NCBI GenBank assembly: GCA_029237695.1
Contig: CM055279.1
Location: 558,001-622,000, forward strand
Source: Conchocele bisecta
Lineage: Eukaryota; Mollusca; Bivalvia; Lucinida; Thyasiridae
Direction: 5' to 3'
Length of the DNA: 64,000 nt
Shown: positions 43,290 to 55,839 of the stretch, piece after piece
Numbering within the stretch: position 1 is the stretch's first letter
How the letters are laid out: every line of letters starts with the position of its first letter
Notes under the pieces: generated by a model
Told to the model about the DNA's origin: nothing
The model's database searches: none
What the model saw: the letters and a program-made list of their open reading frames with translations, nothing else
Program-made: the position numbers and the translations under genes

Positions 43290-45170
43290 AAAATATCTGC
43301 AATAAATGTACGATCGGTGACCCACATCCTGTCGGTGATCGAGAAAGGATCCCCAGTGACTGAATGGAGAACATTGTATGTTCTGATCAGACAGCGCATA
43401 TGCACAGATGAGACTGATATGTGGCTATACTAGTCGTAACATCCATGGCTTTGTTGTTTTTTTTTGCAGGAGATATTTTTTTCTTCAAATCGGTAAAGGT
43501 TGCGCTAATTTTTAATTTTAAACATTATATTAGAAAGAAAGAATTGAGCATAGACTGAAAATTCGCTATGATTTAACCAGATCTGAAACATATAGTTGTG
43601 CGGGAAACCGGGCCCAGGCTACATAGGTCTACAAATATGATGCCGATTATTTGTATGTACATGTAAATAAAAAATGTAGCTTACACAGAGTTTTCACCTG
43701 TAAATGGTGGTCGATAACAGTTAACGTGGACAGTTATCTGTAAACTGTGTCAAAGATTAAATATTATGTGAAAATAAAGGAACATAAAAAACACACGTCA
43801 ACAGACAAACATTTTTATATGATACCAATAGCAAAATAATGAAAGAAAATTATCCTTACGCCATTATTGTTAATAAAAACATATATAAGATATGTCCGTT
43901 TCGAATAAAAATGTCACACGGTGGATTTTGATCGTACGACCATTAGTACCATTCATCCAATACATTCTCGGACAGGACCCAGGACAGATTGAAGACTGTT
44001 TTGTTTTTTCATGTTTTGTTTTTTCACACACATACGCCCGATTATAGATATATTTGGGAATGTATCTTACACTGAACTAAAGTTCAAATACATTTATAAT
44101 GCTCACATTGGTAAAAATGCATTAAAATAGTAAAAACATGTAGGTATGTTGTTGTTCTGTTCGTTAGATAACTTTTAACACCACGGAACAAACCTAACAT
44201 GGCGGTCTGACAAACGTCGATGATTGGAAATCTCGGCGGAAATTACGTCAGCTAAGTTCACGATTCCCGAAGACAGGTTTTCTCGCGACGCGGCTCATAT
44301 ATGCCAACTTTACACCAGTATTTGTACAGTCTAGTCATACAATTTATTTGTTTTATTTTTTATTTATGAGTATGTATAAATGTGTACCCTTATCTAGCAT
44401 CAACCATTTCTCACTAATTTTCAGAACATTCCATTCATCAGAAAAGCGTTCATTCATCTTGCTATTCACTTTCTATATACATTCAACCCATGACCAGTAG
44501 TGTTGAAAGATATCAAATGTATACACATCAAGAGTTGCTATATTCTGACTGTAATCAGTGGTTATCATCCAAATTGCTCTACTTCAGAGATATGTACACT
44601 TGCTATTGTGGCTACAAGTAAAACAGTTAACCATTTCACCACTAAATAACTTGAATGGATTTTGATTTGTTAATTTTGCAACCAATACAACTGTCACAAA
44701 ACGATTTTCAGACTAGTCCATTTATAAAAAGGTGGTGTTTTTTCTCTAAAAATAAGAAAATTACTTGCAAACAGTGCAGATCCTGATGAGACGGCTCGTC
44801 ACGAGCCGGTTCATTTGGGTGTACACTCTTTGCCAATACCACTATACAGGCCTGTGGTGTTGAAAGAGTTAATACAAATCTGTACATGTATTATTATGAC
44901 CCAGTATGAAAATACCATTTTTACAAACAATTACATACATTTTAAGTGCAAATTTGTGTTGTTGTGGTGTTTTGTTATTGGTGTTAACGGTCTATCAACA
45001 GCTAAGGTCATTTAAGGCTCTTGTCGTTGTATAATGTAGCTACAGGTCAGAAAGTGTACACATACTCTGCAAGCAGGGGCGGATCTGGAGGAGCGTTCAG
45101 CCACGGAGTTTACATAGATCACAGTTTACCACCAGCTGGAGTCTGAATTTAAATGCCGTAAACAGGAAAG
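43290..45170. other. No gene recognised
   Basis: AT-rich. 44700-44830 (ACTTGCAAACAGTGCAGATC, GATGAGACGGCTCG) resembles 55395-55500 in reverse and 59590-59640, so a further small repeat family is present. 44985-45015 is an antisense SINE-like tail (CTATCAACAGCTAAGGTCAT). Confidence 0.5.
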
Positions 45171-45179
45171 TGCATTTCC

Positions 45180-45335
45180 GGATATGGGGAAAGGGGGGGG
45201 GGGGGCATGCACCCAGACCCCCCTACCATACTCAGGTCGAAAATAGGACAACCCCCCGGGGGGGGGGGCATGCACCCAGACCCCCCTACCATACTCCGGT
45301 CGAAAATAGGACAACCCCCCCCCCAATCCGCCCCT
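45180..45335. repeat. G/C-run tandem pair, about 73 bp
   Basis: Two units with G-run, GCATGCACCCAGACCCCCCT and CGGTCGAAAATAGGACAACC. The Pro/Gly-rich ORFs on both strands come from this repeat. Confidence 0.8.
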
Positions 45336-45504
45336 GGCAAGTATACGTGACATTGAAGGTCTGGTTCTATATTACTATTGATCTCCATTACCGTGGTTTG
45401 TTGTGTTGGTGTATTGTTTACTTTACAATGATTACCAACAAGCACACAAGCACTTATACAAATGCTTGGCAGGTAGGAGCATGCGATGGGTAATTTAACT
45501 ATCA

Positions 45505-45862
45505 GGATTCATCCTTACCGGAATCCGAACGGAGACCTGATTTGGCACTCAGGTACAGCATTCTTGTATGTGAGGGTTTAATCTGGTTATACCCATTGTA
45601 TGAGTAATACGATTATTCCTAATCCTATTTCTTTTAAGGGAAGGGTCCAAGTGACTTTGGTGTGGTATGGGCCTGGCACCAGGTCGGATTATTCTAATTT
45701 CAGGGCTGAATTTATATTTATTTCGATGTAAATATTCCGTTCTGATTTTGGGATTTTCTCCCCAATGCAGCAGGTTACATGCGGGGTCAAACCTGTTGTC
45801 CCGGCTTTAAATGACCTTAGCTGTTGATAGGCCGTTAAATACCAATAAATCAAATCAAATTG
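45505..45862 (+). mobile_element. SINE-like element
   Basis: Shares CTGGTTATACCC, GTGACTTTGGTGTGGTATGG, GGGCTGAAT, GTAAATATTCCGTTCTGATT and the tail ACCTTAGCTGTTGATAGGCC with 47700-48142 (plus) and 61806-62208 (minus). It ends in an A-rich (AATC)n tail. Confidence 0.7.
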
Positions 45863-45964
45863 TTGACATGCAGCGGATGCGTTAGGGTGATGCTGAAGTA
45901 CCCGCAGTAAACCCACACAATACGTTACGATATTAATGCCTGCTTATTAGTGCCCTGTCGAGAA

Positions 45965-46540
45965 TCGGTTTCGCCCTGTCTGTCTGTCCATCCGTTTATT
46001 TTTTGAAAGTTTTGTAAGACTCTCAAATCACCTATAATTTCTGTTTCCCTTCAGCTAATATGTTCTTATTGCACACATGCATTACTTAGTAACTATACAT
46101 CATTCCACATTAATACAATTACCCTCGCTACTGATCGTACGTCCGTCCGTCTGTCTGTCTGTTTATTTATTTGAAGGTTTTTGTAAGTTTCTCAAATCAC
46201 CTATAATTTCTGTTTCTCTCATCTAATATCTCCATATTGCACACATGCGTTACTTAGTAACTATACATCATTCCACTTTAATACAATTACCCTCGCTACT
46301 GATCGTACGTCCGTCCGTCCGTCTATTTATTTATTTGAAGGCTTTTGTAAGAGCTTCTCAAACCACCTATCATTTCTGTTTCTCTTCATCTAATATCTTC
46401 ATATTGCACACATGCATTACTTAGTAACTACACATCATTCCACATTAATACAATTACCCTCGCTACTGATCGTACGTCCGTCCATCTGTCTGTTTACTTT
46501 TTTGCAAGTTTTTGTAAGAGTTTCTCAAATAGGGGCCCTA
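45965..46540. repeat. 168-bp tandem repeat, about 3.5 copies
   Basis: CTCGCTACTGATCGTACGTC recurs at about 46125, 46293 and 46460, each followed by (GTCC/GTCT)n, CAAATCACCTATAATTTCTG and ACATGC.TTACTTAGTAAC. Confidence 0.85.
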
Positions 46541-46544
46541 AGTG

Positions 46545-47080
46545 CGTTGACCGACCACATTTTTTGGTTTACATATTATATGTTAATGATTTTATTGATG
46601 TCACAGTTTTCACAATAAAATAAAGATAATCAGAAGCGTTGTTGTGGTACAGACATGTATAGTATTTCCTTTCATGTATTCAGTATGCTGGTTGAAATGT
46701 TAAATGTTTGATTTGCCTTTTCCACAAAAATATATTGACCTCAGTAACCAAGAACCCATCTTCCATAGGTTCGGCATAACGTTTGCGGAAACGTTGGACG
46801 AGTGTGTTCTTGGTTACTGAAGTATTGTTCAACATATGATTAATGTATCGTATCAATGCGGAAGGCTTGCATAAAATATTGATATATGTTTCCACTCGCT
46901 ATGACAGTTTAAATGAGTGGTCACAAAATCTATTGTTATGGAGAAATAAGCCAAATCGGGATCTCAATATCAAAAAGTGACCTTGCGATGTTTGCCACCA
47001 GATGCCCAAGTTGAGTATCAATGCATCAGATCTGATTATGACGGATCACTAGCAGGAGACAACGTTCAGCGGAATTTAAT
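46545..47080. other. No gene recognised
   Basis: Contains a hairpin in which AGTAACCAAGAACCCATC (46743) and GTGTTCTTGGTTACT (46802) form opposed arms around AACGTTTGCGGAAACGTT. This suggests a small MITE. No exon was found. Confidence 0.45.
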
Positions 47081-47084
47081 GGGG

Positions 47085-47338
47085 AAAATATCTGGTAAGG
47101 CTTAGGAAACGGGATGGGCGAGGCTCTGCCGAGCACATCCCGTTTCCGTGCCGCGCCAGTTTTTTCCCATTCACGGCACTAACCTACTATTATATTTATC
47201 CCGTCAACACCTACAAATGGCTTTAACATGCAAACAAATAATCCCATGCAGTGATTAGGTCGTATTGACCGAATATCAAAAATGTTTCACGGCACCGTGT
47301 TTCACAGCACATACGCACTGTGTTGACGGGATAAATGT
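47085..47338 (-). mobile_element. Internally deleted relative of 39314-41235
   Basis: In reverse order it has CCCATTCACGGCACTAACC and then TTTATCCCGTCAACAC...GTGTTGACGGGATAAAT enclosing only about 145 bp, against 1.8 kb in the long copy. Both inner ends (ACCTACAAATGGC and TTCACGGCACCGTGTTTCAC) match the long copy. Confidence 0.75.
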
Positions 47339-47417
47339 ATTATACTTTCTACTACATTATTGCAGAAAAAAACAACATTTTCATATTTGGATTGTGCCTG
47401 TGTCTCCTTAATATGGA

Positions 47418-47681
47418 TATGAAAATGTACATATAATGTGCATCATGCCAGCCTCTCTTCATGTGAATATAACATGATAATGTCAACTAGTGGGTGGCAG
47501 GTGGGTATGAAAATGTACATATCATGTGCATCATGCCAGCCTCGCTTCATGTGAATATAACATGATAATGTCAACTAGTGGGTGGCAGGTGGATATGAAA
47601 ATGTACATATAATGTGCATCGTGCCAGCCTCTCTTCATGTGAATATAACATGATAATGTCAACTAGTGGGTGGCAGGTGGG
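47418..47681. repeat. 88-bp tandem repeat, three copies
   Basis: Units at 47418, 47506 and 47594 with TATGAAAATGTACATATAAT, CATGCCAGCCTC and GTCAACTAGTGGGTGGCAGG. The identity between copies is very high. Confidence 0.9.
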
Positions 47682-47699
47682 AGCAAGCGATGGGTCATT

Positions 47700-48142
47700 T
47701 AACGATCTGTGTTCATCATTACCGGAGTTCTGACTGGAAACAGTGGGTGGAAGGTGGGTGGAAGCGATGGGTAATTTAACGATCGGGGTTCATCATTACC
47801 GGAGTTCTGACTGGAGACCTGGTTTGGCCCTCACATACGTCTTTGGCATTTTGTATGTGACAGTTGAATCTGGTTATACCCCTTATGTGAGTATTACGAT
47901 TATTCGAAATCCTATTTTAGGGGAAGGGGCCAAGTGACTTTGGTGTGGTATGGACTTGGCACCAGGTCAGGTTATTCTAACTTCAGGGCTGAATATATTT
48001 TTTCTCGATGTAAATATTCCGTTCTGATTTTGGGATTTCCCCCCAATGTAGCAGGTTAAAACAGGATTGAACCCGTTTGCCCGGCCTTGCATGGCCCTAG
48101 CTGTTGATATGCCGTTAAACACCAATAAACAAACAAACAACT
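47700..48142 (+). mobile_element. SINE-like element with (CAAA)n tail
   Basis: Family of 45505-45862. A partly duplicated head (ACGATC.G.GTTCATCATTACC twice, 47700 and 47777) is followed by the common body and the tail GTTAAACACCAATAAACAAA. Confidence 0.7.
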
Positions 48143-48158
48143 TGTGCATAACTGCTAA

Positions 48159-48487
48159 ATTGAAGGTATCGATGAGGCGATTGCTCTGGTGCAAAATTTG
48201 TCGGAATCGGATGATTATAACATCCATGATGGCCACCAAAAGGTCCATTTATTCGAGATTTTGAACGTCTTTTTCTCAGGAACCACATGGCCAAACTTCA
48301 TAGGAAGTTAAGATCCTTGGGTGAAGCATTTTCAGATTTGGTAAAATGAGAGTCATCGCTTAATCCAAGATGACCGCCATCTAAAAATAGCACAATTTTT
48401 TTTAAAACACATGAACTCAATGTCACATTCTCCTCTGGTGTTCATGGAGTCAGGTGAGCGAATTAGGGCCATCATGGCCCTCTTGTT
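48159..48487 (+). mobile_element. 3' fragment of TAGCTCACCTGAG element
   Basis: Only the last 330 bp of the element, starting at AAATTGAAGGTATCGATGAG and abutting the SINE-like tail on its left. On its right it directly meets the TAG start of the next copy. Confidence 0.8.
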
Positions 48488-50500
48488 TAGCTCACCTGAG
48501 CGAAGCTCATGTGAGCTATTGTTACCGCAATGTGTCCGTCGTCGTCCGTGAACATTTTCAAACGTCTTCTCCTCGGTAACCATTGGGCCTATAGTCACGA
48601 AACTTCATGGTCATGGTCCTTAGGTAGGGGGATTACAAATTTGTTAAAATGACGTCATTACGTAATCCAAGATGGCCGCCGTCTAAATATAGCACAAATT
48701 CTTCAAAAATCTTCTTCTCAAGAACCGCCAACCGGATTTCGACAAAACTTGGTAGGAATGATCGATGTACTATGCTCTTTCAAAGTTGTTAAAATGGTGG
48801 CCCCGGGGTCAAAAATGAGTGTGGCCCGTGTGGTGAAATTGGGATCAAATTTTATTTTTGACCGAATATGGTCATGTCATATATCAAATCGAAGGTATCA
48901 ACGAGGCGATCACTCTGGTGCATTTTTTGTCGAAATCGGATGGTTATGTCATCCAAGATGGCCGCCGAAATGTCCAAAGGTCGTTCTTTTATTAGAGATT
49001 TCAAAATTCTTCTTCACATGAACCGCTTGGCCCATGGTAGCCAAACTTAAAAGTTATGGTCCATGGGTGAAGCCTTTTCAGATTTGTTAAAATGGAGGTC
49101 ATCGCTAATCCAAGATGGCCGCCGTCTAAAAATAGCATAAATTCTTAAAAAATCTTCTCATGAACCGCTAGCCGGATTTCGACGAAACTTGGTAGGAATG
49201 ATCGATGTACAATGCTCTTTCAAAGTTGTTAAAATGCTGACCCCGGGGTCAAAAATGGGCGTTGCCCGTGGGTCAAATTGGGGTCAAATTTTATTTTTGA
49301 CCGAATATGGTCATGTTATATATCAAATCGAAGATATCAACGAGGTGATCACTCTGGTGCATTTATTGTCGAAATTGGATGGTTATGTCATCCAAGATGG
49401 CCGCCGAAAGGTCAAAAGGTCGTTCTTTTATTAGAGATTTCAAAATCGCTTGGCCCATGGTAGCCAAACTTAAAAGTTATGATCCATGGGTGAAGCCTTT
49501 TAGATTTGTTAGAATGAAGGTCATCGCTAAAGCAAGATGGCCGCCGTCTAAAAATAGCATAAATTCTTAAAAAATCTTCTTCTCATGAACCGGATGAAAC
49601 TTGGTAGGAATGATTGATGTACAATGCTCTTTCAAAGTTGTTAAAATGGTGACCCCGGGGTCAAAAATGGGCGTGGCCCGTGGGGTAAAATTTTATTTTT
49701 GACCGAATATAGTCATGTCTATATCAAATCGAAGGTATCAAAGAGGCGATCGCTTTGGTACATTTTTTGTCGAAATTGGATGATCATGTCATCCAAGATG
49801 GCCGCAGAAAGGTCAAAAGGTCGTTCTTTTATTAGAGATTTCAAAATTCTTCTTCACACGAACCGCTTGGCCAATGGTGGCCAAACTTCACAGTTATGGT
49901 CCATGGGTGAAGGCTTTTCAGATTTGTTAAAACGGAGGTCGTCGCTAATCCAAGATGGCCGCCGTCTAAAAATAGCACAAATTCTTAAAAAAAATCTTCT
50001 CATGAACCGCCAGCCGGATTTCGACGAAACTTGGTAGAAATGATCGATGTTGAATGCTCTTTCCAAGGTGTTAAAATCGTGAGCTCCGAGGTCAAAAATG
50101 GGCGTGGCCCGTGGGGTCAAATTTTATTTTTGACCGAATATGCTCATGTCATATATCAAATTGAAGGTATCGATGAGGCGATTGCTCTAGTGCAATATTT
50201 GTCGGAATCGGATGATTATGGCATCCATGATGGCCGCCAAAAGATCCATTTATTCAAGATTTTGGACGTCTTTTTCTCAGGAACCACATGGCCGATGCTG
50301 GCCAAACTTCATAGTAAGTTAAGATCATTGGGTGAAGCATTTCCAGATTTGGTAAAATGAGAGTCATCGCTTAATCCAAGATGACCGCCATCTAAAAATA
50401 GCACAATTTTTTTAAAACACATATGAACTCAATGTCACATTCTCCTCTGGTGTTCATGGATTCAGGTGAGCGAATTAGGGTCATCATGGTCCTCTTGTTT
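48488..50500 (+). mobile_element. TAGCTCACCTGAG element, expanded copy
   Basis: Same ends as 37451-38636 but 2.0 kb long, because it has more internal 280-440 bp units. Its second half (from 49145) is duplicated as part of the 3.03 kb tandem duplication. Confidence 0.85.
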
Positions 50501-52175
50501 AATAAGATAGTGCAGGTCCCCAGGGTATCCGGCTTAGAGATGTGCCACTGTTAACATGGCATATGATACGTATGTGTGTGCTTTGCAATCATGAACATGC
50601 ATTGGCATCTGAGATAAATGCCCAAAAATAAGATCACAAATGTTGTATTTGTGTTCGGTTTAGAGAGGTTCAACTGTATAACAAAATACAGACTACACAG
50701 TAAAACGTCGCACCTGGAATTATTGATACCAAGCACTCGAGTTATTGATAACACCTGATAGCCGCGGCCCGCATGTCGAGCTCTCCGAGGCATTTGATGG
50801 TCCCAGAGTGTATTTATTTGAAGTTTGAATTAAGGGTTGTGGATATATAAGATATGTAAAAGCTTTAACGCAAATTTTAAAGTCATTTGGCCTTGATCTT
50901 GGGCATGTGGGCCGCATGGGTGGCTATAGAATGAAAATATGGATGATAAGAAAAAAAAAATTCAGTTGGAAGTAAATCGGAGTAAGTGTGGAGATATAAG
51001 GTATGTTAAAACTTAACACAAATTTGACATTGACCTTGGGCATGTGGACCACATGGGTAGGCTATGGAATGAAAATATGGATGATGAATAAAAAGTATTG
51101 GATGTTGGAAGTAAATTGGAGTAACAATTGTAGAGATATAAGGTATGTAAAACTTTAACGCAGATTTTATAATATCACAAACTTCGAAGTCATTTAGCCT
51201 TGACCTTGGGGCACAGGGGCCGCATGAGTGGGACACAGAGTGAATGTATGGATGATGCCCAGTAAGCATACGAAGTTTCAAGCAAATCCGACTTACGGTT
51301 ACAGAGATAGTAGGTACAGTATCTGAAAACTTTAACGCAAATTTTGACAAACATTTAACGCAAACTTCTAAGTCATTTGGCCTTGGGCACAGGGGCCGCA
51401 TGAGTGGGACACGGAATGAATATATGGATGATTACTAATACGCATATGAAGTTTCAAGTCAACGTGACTTAGGAATGCAGAGATATAATTAAGGTGTTTA
51501 ACAACTTTAACGCAGATTTCGGACTTGGTGTAAAGTTACGATTGGATATATGCGGTTGTGCATGATATATACACCAACACAGCCAGTCACGCGCATGTAA
51601 TCGGAAATACCCCATTACGGCGAAACTTTAATTTGTAATTAACTACTGGTCTCGACAGTACTGTATGTACGTGGAATATGGATATAATTGGACATTGATT
51701 AAGTTCGTCTCGGATAGAAATATGTTTGTATACACTGTTTATTGTGCGATATCTCGTGAAAAATGTTTCGTAAATGACTACGAAAGGTGTCCAAATGCTC
51801 AGAGCAAATGCGGAATACACAAATTTGCATCAATGAATAGAATTCCGCATGTGCTTTGAACATTTCCTATTTGACAAGAAGCGAATGCACGATATATGTG
51901 ACAATTAGTGAAAATATTTTGAATATGCGGATTATTTGGGTTCTGGTAAACAGCGATTTAAAGGTACATCATGCCCACTCAATAGGCACAAAATGTTCTT
52001 TATATCAGACATCATCTGAGACATTTTCTGGCAAAATATACATTCATTCACCATTACCCCACGTATTGATTGGCATTATTATACATTTTATATCAGACGT
52101 ATATTCACACTGATATCAAGGGCGATAACCGTGTTTATTTAAAATGTTAACGGACATAACTATCTAGTCTCTGTA
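49145..52175. repeat. 3.03 kb tandem duplication, left copy
   Basis: Matches 52184-55216 almost base for base (offset 3039-3042). It includes the end of the TAGCTCACCTGAG element, a run of ACTTTAACGCA... repeats (50850-51520) and the left half of a TTAA-type element (from 51962). The left breakpoint is within the element unit at TTAAAAAATCTTCTCATG. Confidence 0.92.
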
Positions 52176-52183
52176 GGGGGTTG

Positions 52184-55100
52184 TTAAAAAATCTTCTCAT
52201 GAACCGCTAGCCGGATTTCGACGAAACTTGGTAGGAATGATCGATGTACAATGCTCTTTCAAAGTTGTTAAAATGCTGACCCCGGGGTCAAAAATGGGCG
52301 TTGCCCGTGGGTCAAATTGGGGTCAAATTTTATTTTTGACCGAATATGGTCATGTTATATATCAAATCGAAGATATCAACGAGGTGATCACTCTGGTGCA
52401 TTTATTGTCGAAATTGGATGGTTATGTCATCCAAGATGGCCGCCGAAAGGTCGTTCTTTTATTAGAGATTTCAAAATCGCTTGGCCCATGGTAGCCAAAC
52501 TTAAAAGTTATGGTCCATGGATGAAGCCTTTTTAGATTTGTTAGAATGAAGGTCATCGCTAAAGCAAGATGGCCGCCGTCTAAAAATAGCATAAATTCTT
52601 AAAAAATCTTCTTCTCATGAACCGGATGAAACTTGGTAGGAATGATTGATGTACAATGCTCTTTCAAAGTTGTTAAAATGGTGACCCCGGGGTCAAAAAT
52701 GGGCGTGGCCCGTGGGGTAAAATTTTATTTTTGACCGAATATAGTCATGTCTATATCAAATCGAAGGTATCAAAGAGGCGATCGCTTTGGTACATTTTTT
52801 GTCGAAATTGGATGATCATGTCATCCAAGATGGCCGCCGAAAGGTCAAAAGGTCGTTCTTTTATTAGAGATTTCAAAATTCTTCTTCACACGAACCGCTT
52901 GGCCAATGGTGGCCAAACTTCACAGTTATGGTCCATGGGTGAAGCCTTTTCAGATTTGTTAAAACGGAGGTCGTCGCTAATCCAAGATGGCCGCCGTCTA
53001 AAAATAGCACAAATTCTTAAAAAAAAATCTTCTCATGAACCGCCAGCCGGATTTCGACGAAACTTGGTAGAAATGATCGATGTTGAATGCTCTTTCCAAG
53101 GTGTTAAAATCGTGACCTCCGAGGTCAAAAATGGGCGTGGCCCGTGGGGTCAAATTTTATTTTTGACCGAATATGCTCATGTCATATATCAAATTGAAGG
53201 TATCGATGAGGCGATTGCTCTAGTGCAATATTTGTCGGAATCGGATGATTATGGCATCCATGATGGCCGCCAAAAGATCCATTTATTCGAGATTTTGAAC
53301 GTCTTTTTCTCAGGAACCACATGGCCGATGCTGGCCGATGCTGGCCAAACTTCATAGTAAGTTAAGATCCTTGGGTGAAGCATTTCCAGATTTGGTAAAA
53401 TGAGAGTCATCGCTTAATCCAAGATGACCGCCATCTAAAAATAGCACAATTTTTTTAAAACACATATGAACTCAATGTCACATTCTCCTCTGGTGTTCAT
53501 GGATTCAGGTGAGCGAATTAGGGCCATCATGGTCCTCTTGTTTAATAAGATAGTGCAGGTCCCCAGGGTATCCGGCTTAGAGATGTGCCACTGTAAACAT
53601 GGCATATGATACGTATGTGTGTGCTTTGCAATCATGAACATGCATTGGCATCTGAGATAAATGCCCAAAAATAAGATCACAAATGTTGTATTTGTGTTCG
53701 GTTTAGAGAGGTTCAACTGTATAACAAAATACAGACTGCACAGTAAAACGTCGCACCTGGAATTATTGATACCAAGCACTCGAGTTATTGATAACACCTG
53801 ATAGCCGCGGCCCGCATGTCGAGCTCGCCGAGGCATTTGATGGTCCCAGAGTGTATTTATTTGAAGTTTGAATTAAGGGTTGTGGATATATAAGATATGT
53901 AAAAGCTTTAACGCAAATTTTAAAGTCATTTGGCCCTGATCTTGGGCATGTGGGCCGCATGGGTGGCTATAGAATGAAAATATGGATGATAAGAAAAAAA
54001 TGTTTTAAGTTGGAAGTAAATCGGAGTAAGTGTGGAGATATAAGGTATGTAAAAACTTAGCACAAATTTGACATTGACCTTGGGCACGTGGACTACATGG
54101 GTAGGCCATAGAATGAAAATTGATGATGAATAAGAAGTATTGGATGTTGGAAGTAAATTGGAGTAACAATTGTGGAGATATAAGGTATGTAAAACTTTAA
54201 CGCAGATTTTATAATATCACAAACTTCGAAGTCATTTGGCCTTGACCTTGGGGCACAGGGGCCGCATGAGTGGGACACAGAGTGAATGTATGGATGATGC
54301 CCAGTAAGCATACGAAGTTTCAAGCAAATCCGACTTACGGTTACAGAGATAGTAGGTACAGTATCTGAAAACTTTAACGCAAATTTTGACAAACATTTAA
54401 CGCAAACTTCTAAGTCATTTGGCCTTGGGCACAGGGGCCGCATGAGTGGGACACGGAATGAATATATGGATGATTACTAATACGCATATGAAGTTTCAAG
54501 TCAACGTGACTTAGGAATGCAGAGATATAATTAAGGTGTTTAACAACTTTAACGCAGATTTCGGACTTGGTGTAAAGTTACGATTGGATATATGCGGTTG
54601 TGCATGATATATACACCAACACAGCCAGTCACGCGCATGTAATCGGAAATACCCCATTACGGCGAAACTTTAATTTGTAATTAACTACTGGTCTCGACAG
54701 TACTGTATGTACGTGGAATATGGATATAATTGGACATTGATTAAGTTCGTCTCGGATAGAAATATGTTTGTATACACTGTTTATTGTGCGATATCTCGTG
54801 AAAAATGTTTCGTAAATGACTACGAAAGGTGTCCAAATGCTCAGAGCAAATGCGGAATACACAAATTTGCATCAATGAATAGAATTCCGCATGTGCTTTG
54901 AACATTTCCTATTTGACAAGAAGCGAATGCACGATATATGTGACAATTAGTGAAAATATTTGAATATGCGGATTATTTGGGTTCTGGTAAACAGCGATTT
55001 AAAGGTACATCATGCCCACTCAATAGGCACAAAATGTTCTTTATATCAGACATCATCTGAGACATTTTCTGGCAAAATATACATTCATTCACCATTACCC

Positions 55101-55216
55101 CACGTATTGATTGGCATTATTATACATTTTATATCAGACGTATATTCACACTGATATCAGGGGCGATAACCGTGTTTATTTAAAATGTTAACGGACATAA
55201 CTATCTAGTCTCTGTA
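52184..55216. repeat. 3.03 kb tandem duplication, right copy
   Basis: Joined to the left copy by an 8-bp filler (GGGGGTTG-like) after GTCTCTGTA. It differs by scattered substitutions and small indels, for example an extra GCTGGCCGAT repeat near 53330. It continues past 55216 into the remaining half of the TTAA-type element, showing that the right copy has the original right flank. Confidence 0.92.
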
Positions 55217-55366
55217 TATATATATATGTTGATGTGCAATTATCATACTTTATAATCTGTCTAAAATATTATTTGTTCAGGTGACGCATTTAATTACTAT
55301 AAATAATTATACACTTATTTAATTCCTATACAGAACATTTTGTTCCTATTGAGTGGGCATGTACCT
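55003..55366. mobile_element. Short TTAA-type element
   Basis: Ends AGGTACATCATGCCCACTCA and the complement of AGGTACATGCCCACTCAATA, preceded by TTAA (54999-55002). The right flank is TTCC, so the target duplication is eroded. Related to the 0.7 kb copies but without the captured gene fragment. The left half is repeated at 51962-52175. Confidence 0.75.
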
Positions 55367-55839
55367 TCCCTTTGAACCCGAAAGCCCGCTATATCGGTTT
55401 ATCGTAACGAGCCGTCTCATCAGGATCTGCACTTTTTGCAAGTAATTTTCATATTTCTTAGAAAAAAAACACCCCCTTTTCATAAATGGACGAATCTGAC
55501 AATCATTGTGTGACCATTGGATTGGTCGAAACATTAGCATATCACAGTCCATTTCAGTTCCTTAGGGTTGAAAGGGTTAAGCTTTGAATCCATAGTATAC
55601 GTGTAGCAGTCATGGGAACACGTACATGTACAATACTCTACAATGTACTTGACACGCATACTAAGAGTACAACTGTGCTTGGTTTACCCCCAGTGCAGTT
55701 AGTAAACAGACAAACACCATATGTTGTGCAACATAGTGAAGATCAGTGAAGCAAGTGATTTATACTTGTACGGAAATGTGTTGTATGCAATCTTCTGTAC
55801 CACCGCACTTGGTAATTGTATTTAGCGCTCGGCTTGCCA

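Larger units (their letters stand above)
41450..44300. repeat. 35-bp perfect inverted repeat flanking 2.78 kb
   Basis: 41450-41484 (start ATATGAGCCGCGTCGCGAG) is the exact reverse complement of 44266-44300. The interior holds a SINE-like copy and no recognisable transposase. It could be the terminal repeats of a long non-autonomous element or two opposed copies of a short repeat. Confidence 0.7.

Noticed and set aside
48749..53357. Recurrent ORFs of 80-208 codons (for example VGMIDVQCSFKVVKM)
   Set aside because: They recur in every copy of the TAGCTCACCTGAG repeat with frame changes, have no domain, and are open by chance.
51665..54901. Identical 64-codon ORFs with several Cys residues
   Set aside because: The identity reflects the 3.03 kb duplication. 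No signal peptide, splice context or family match.
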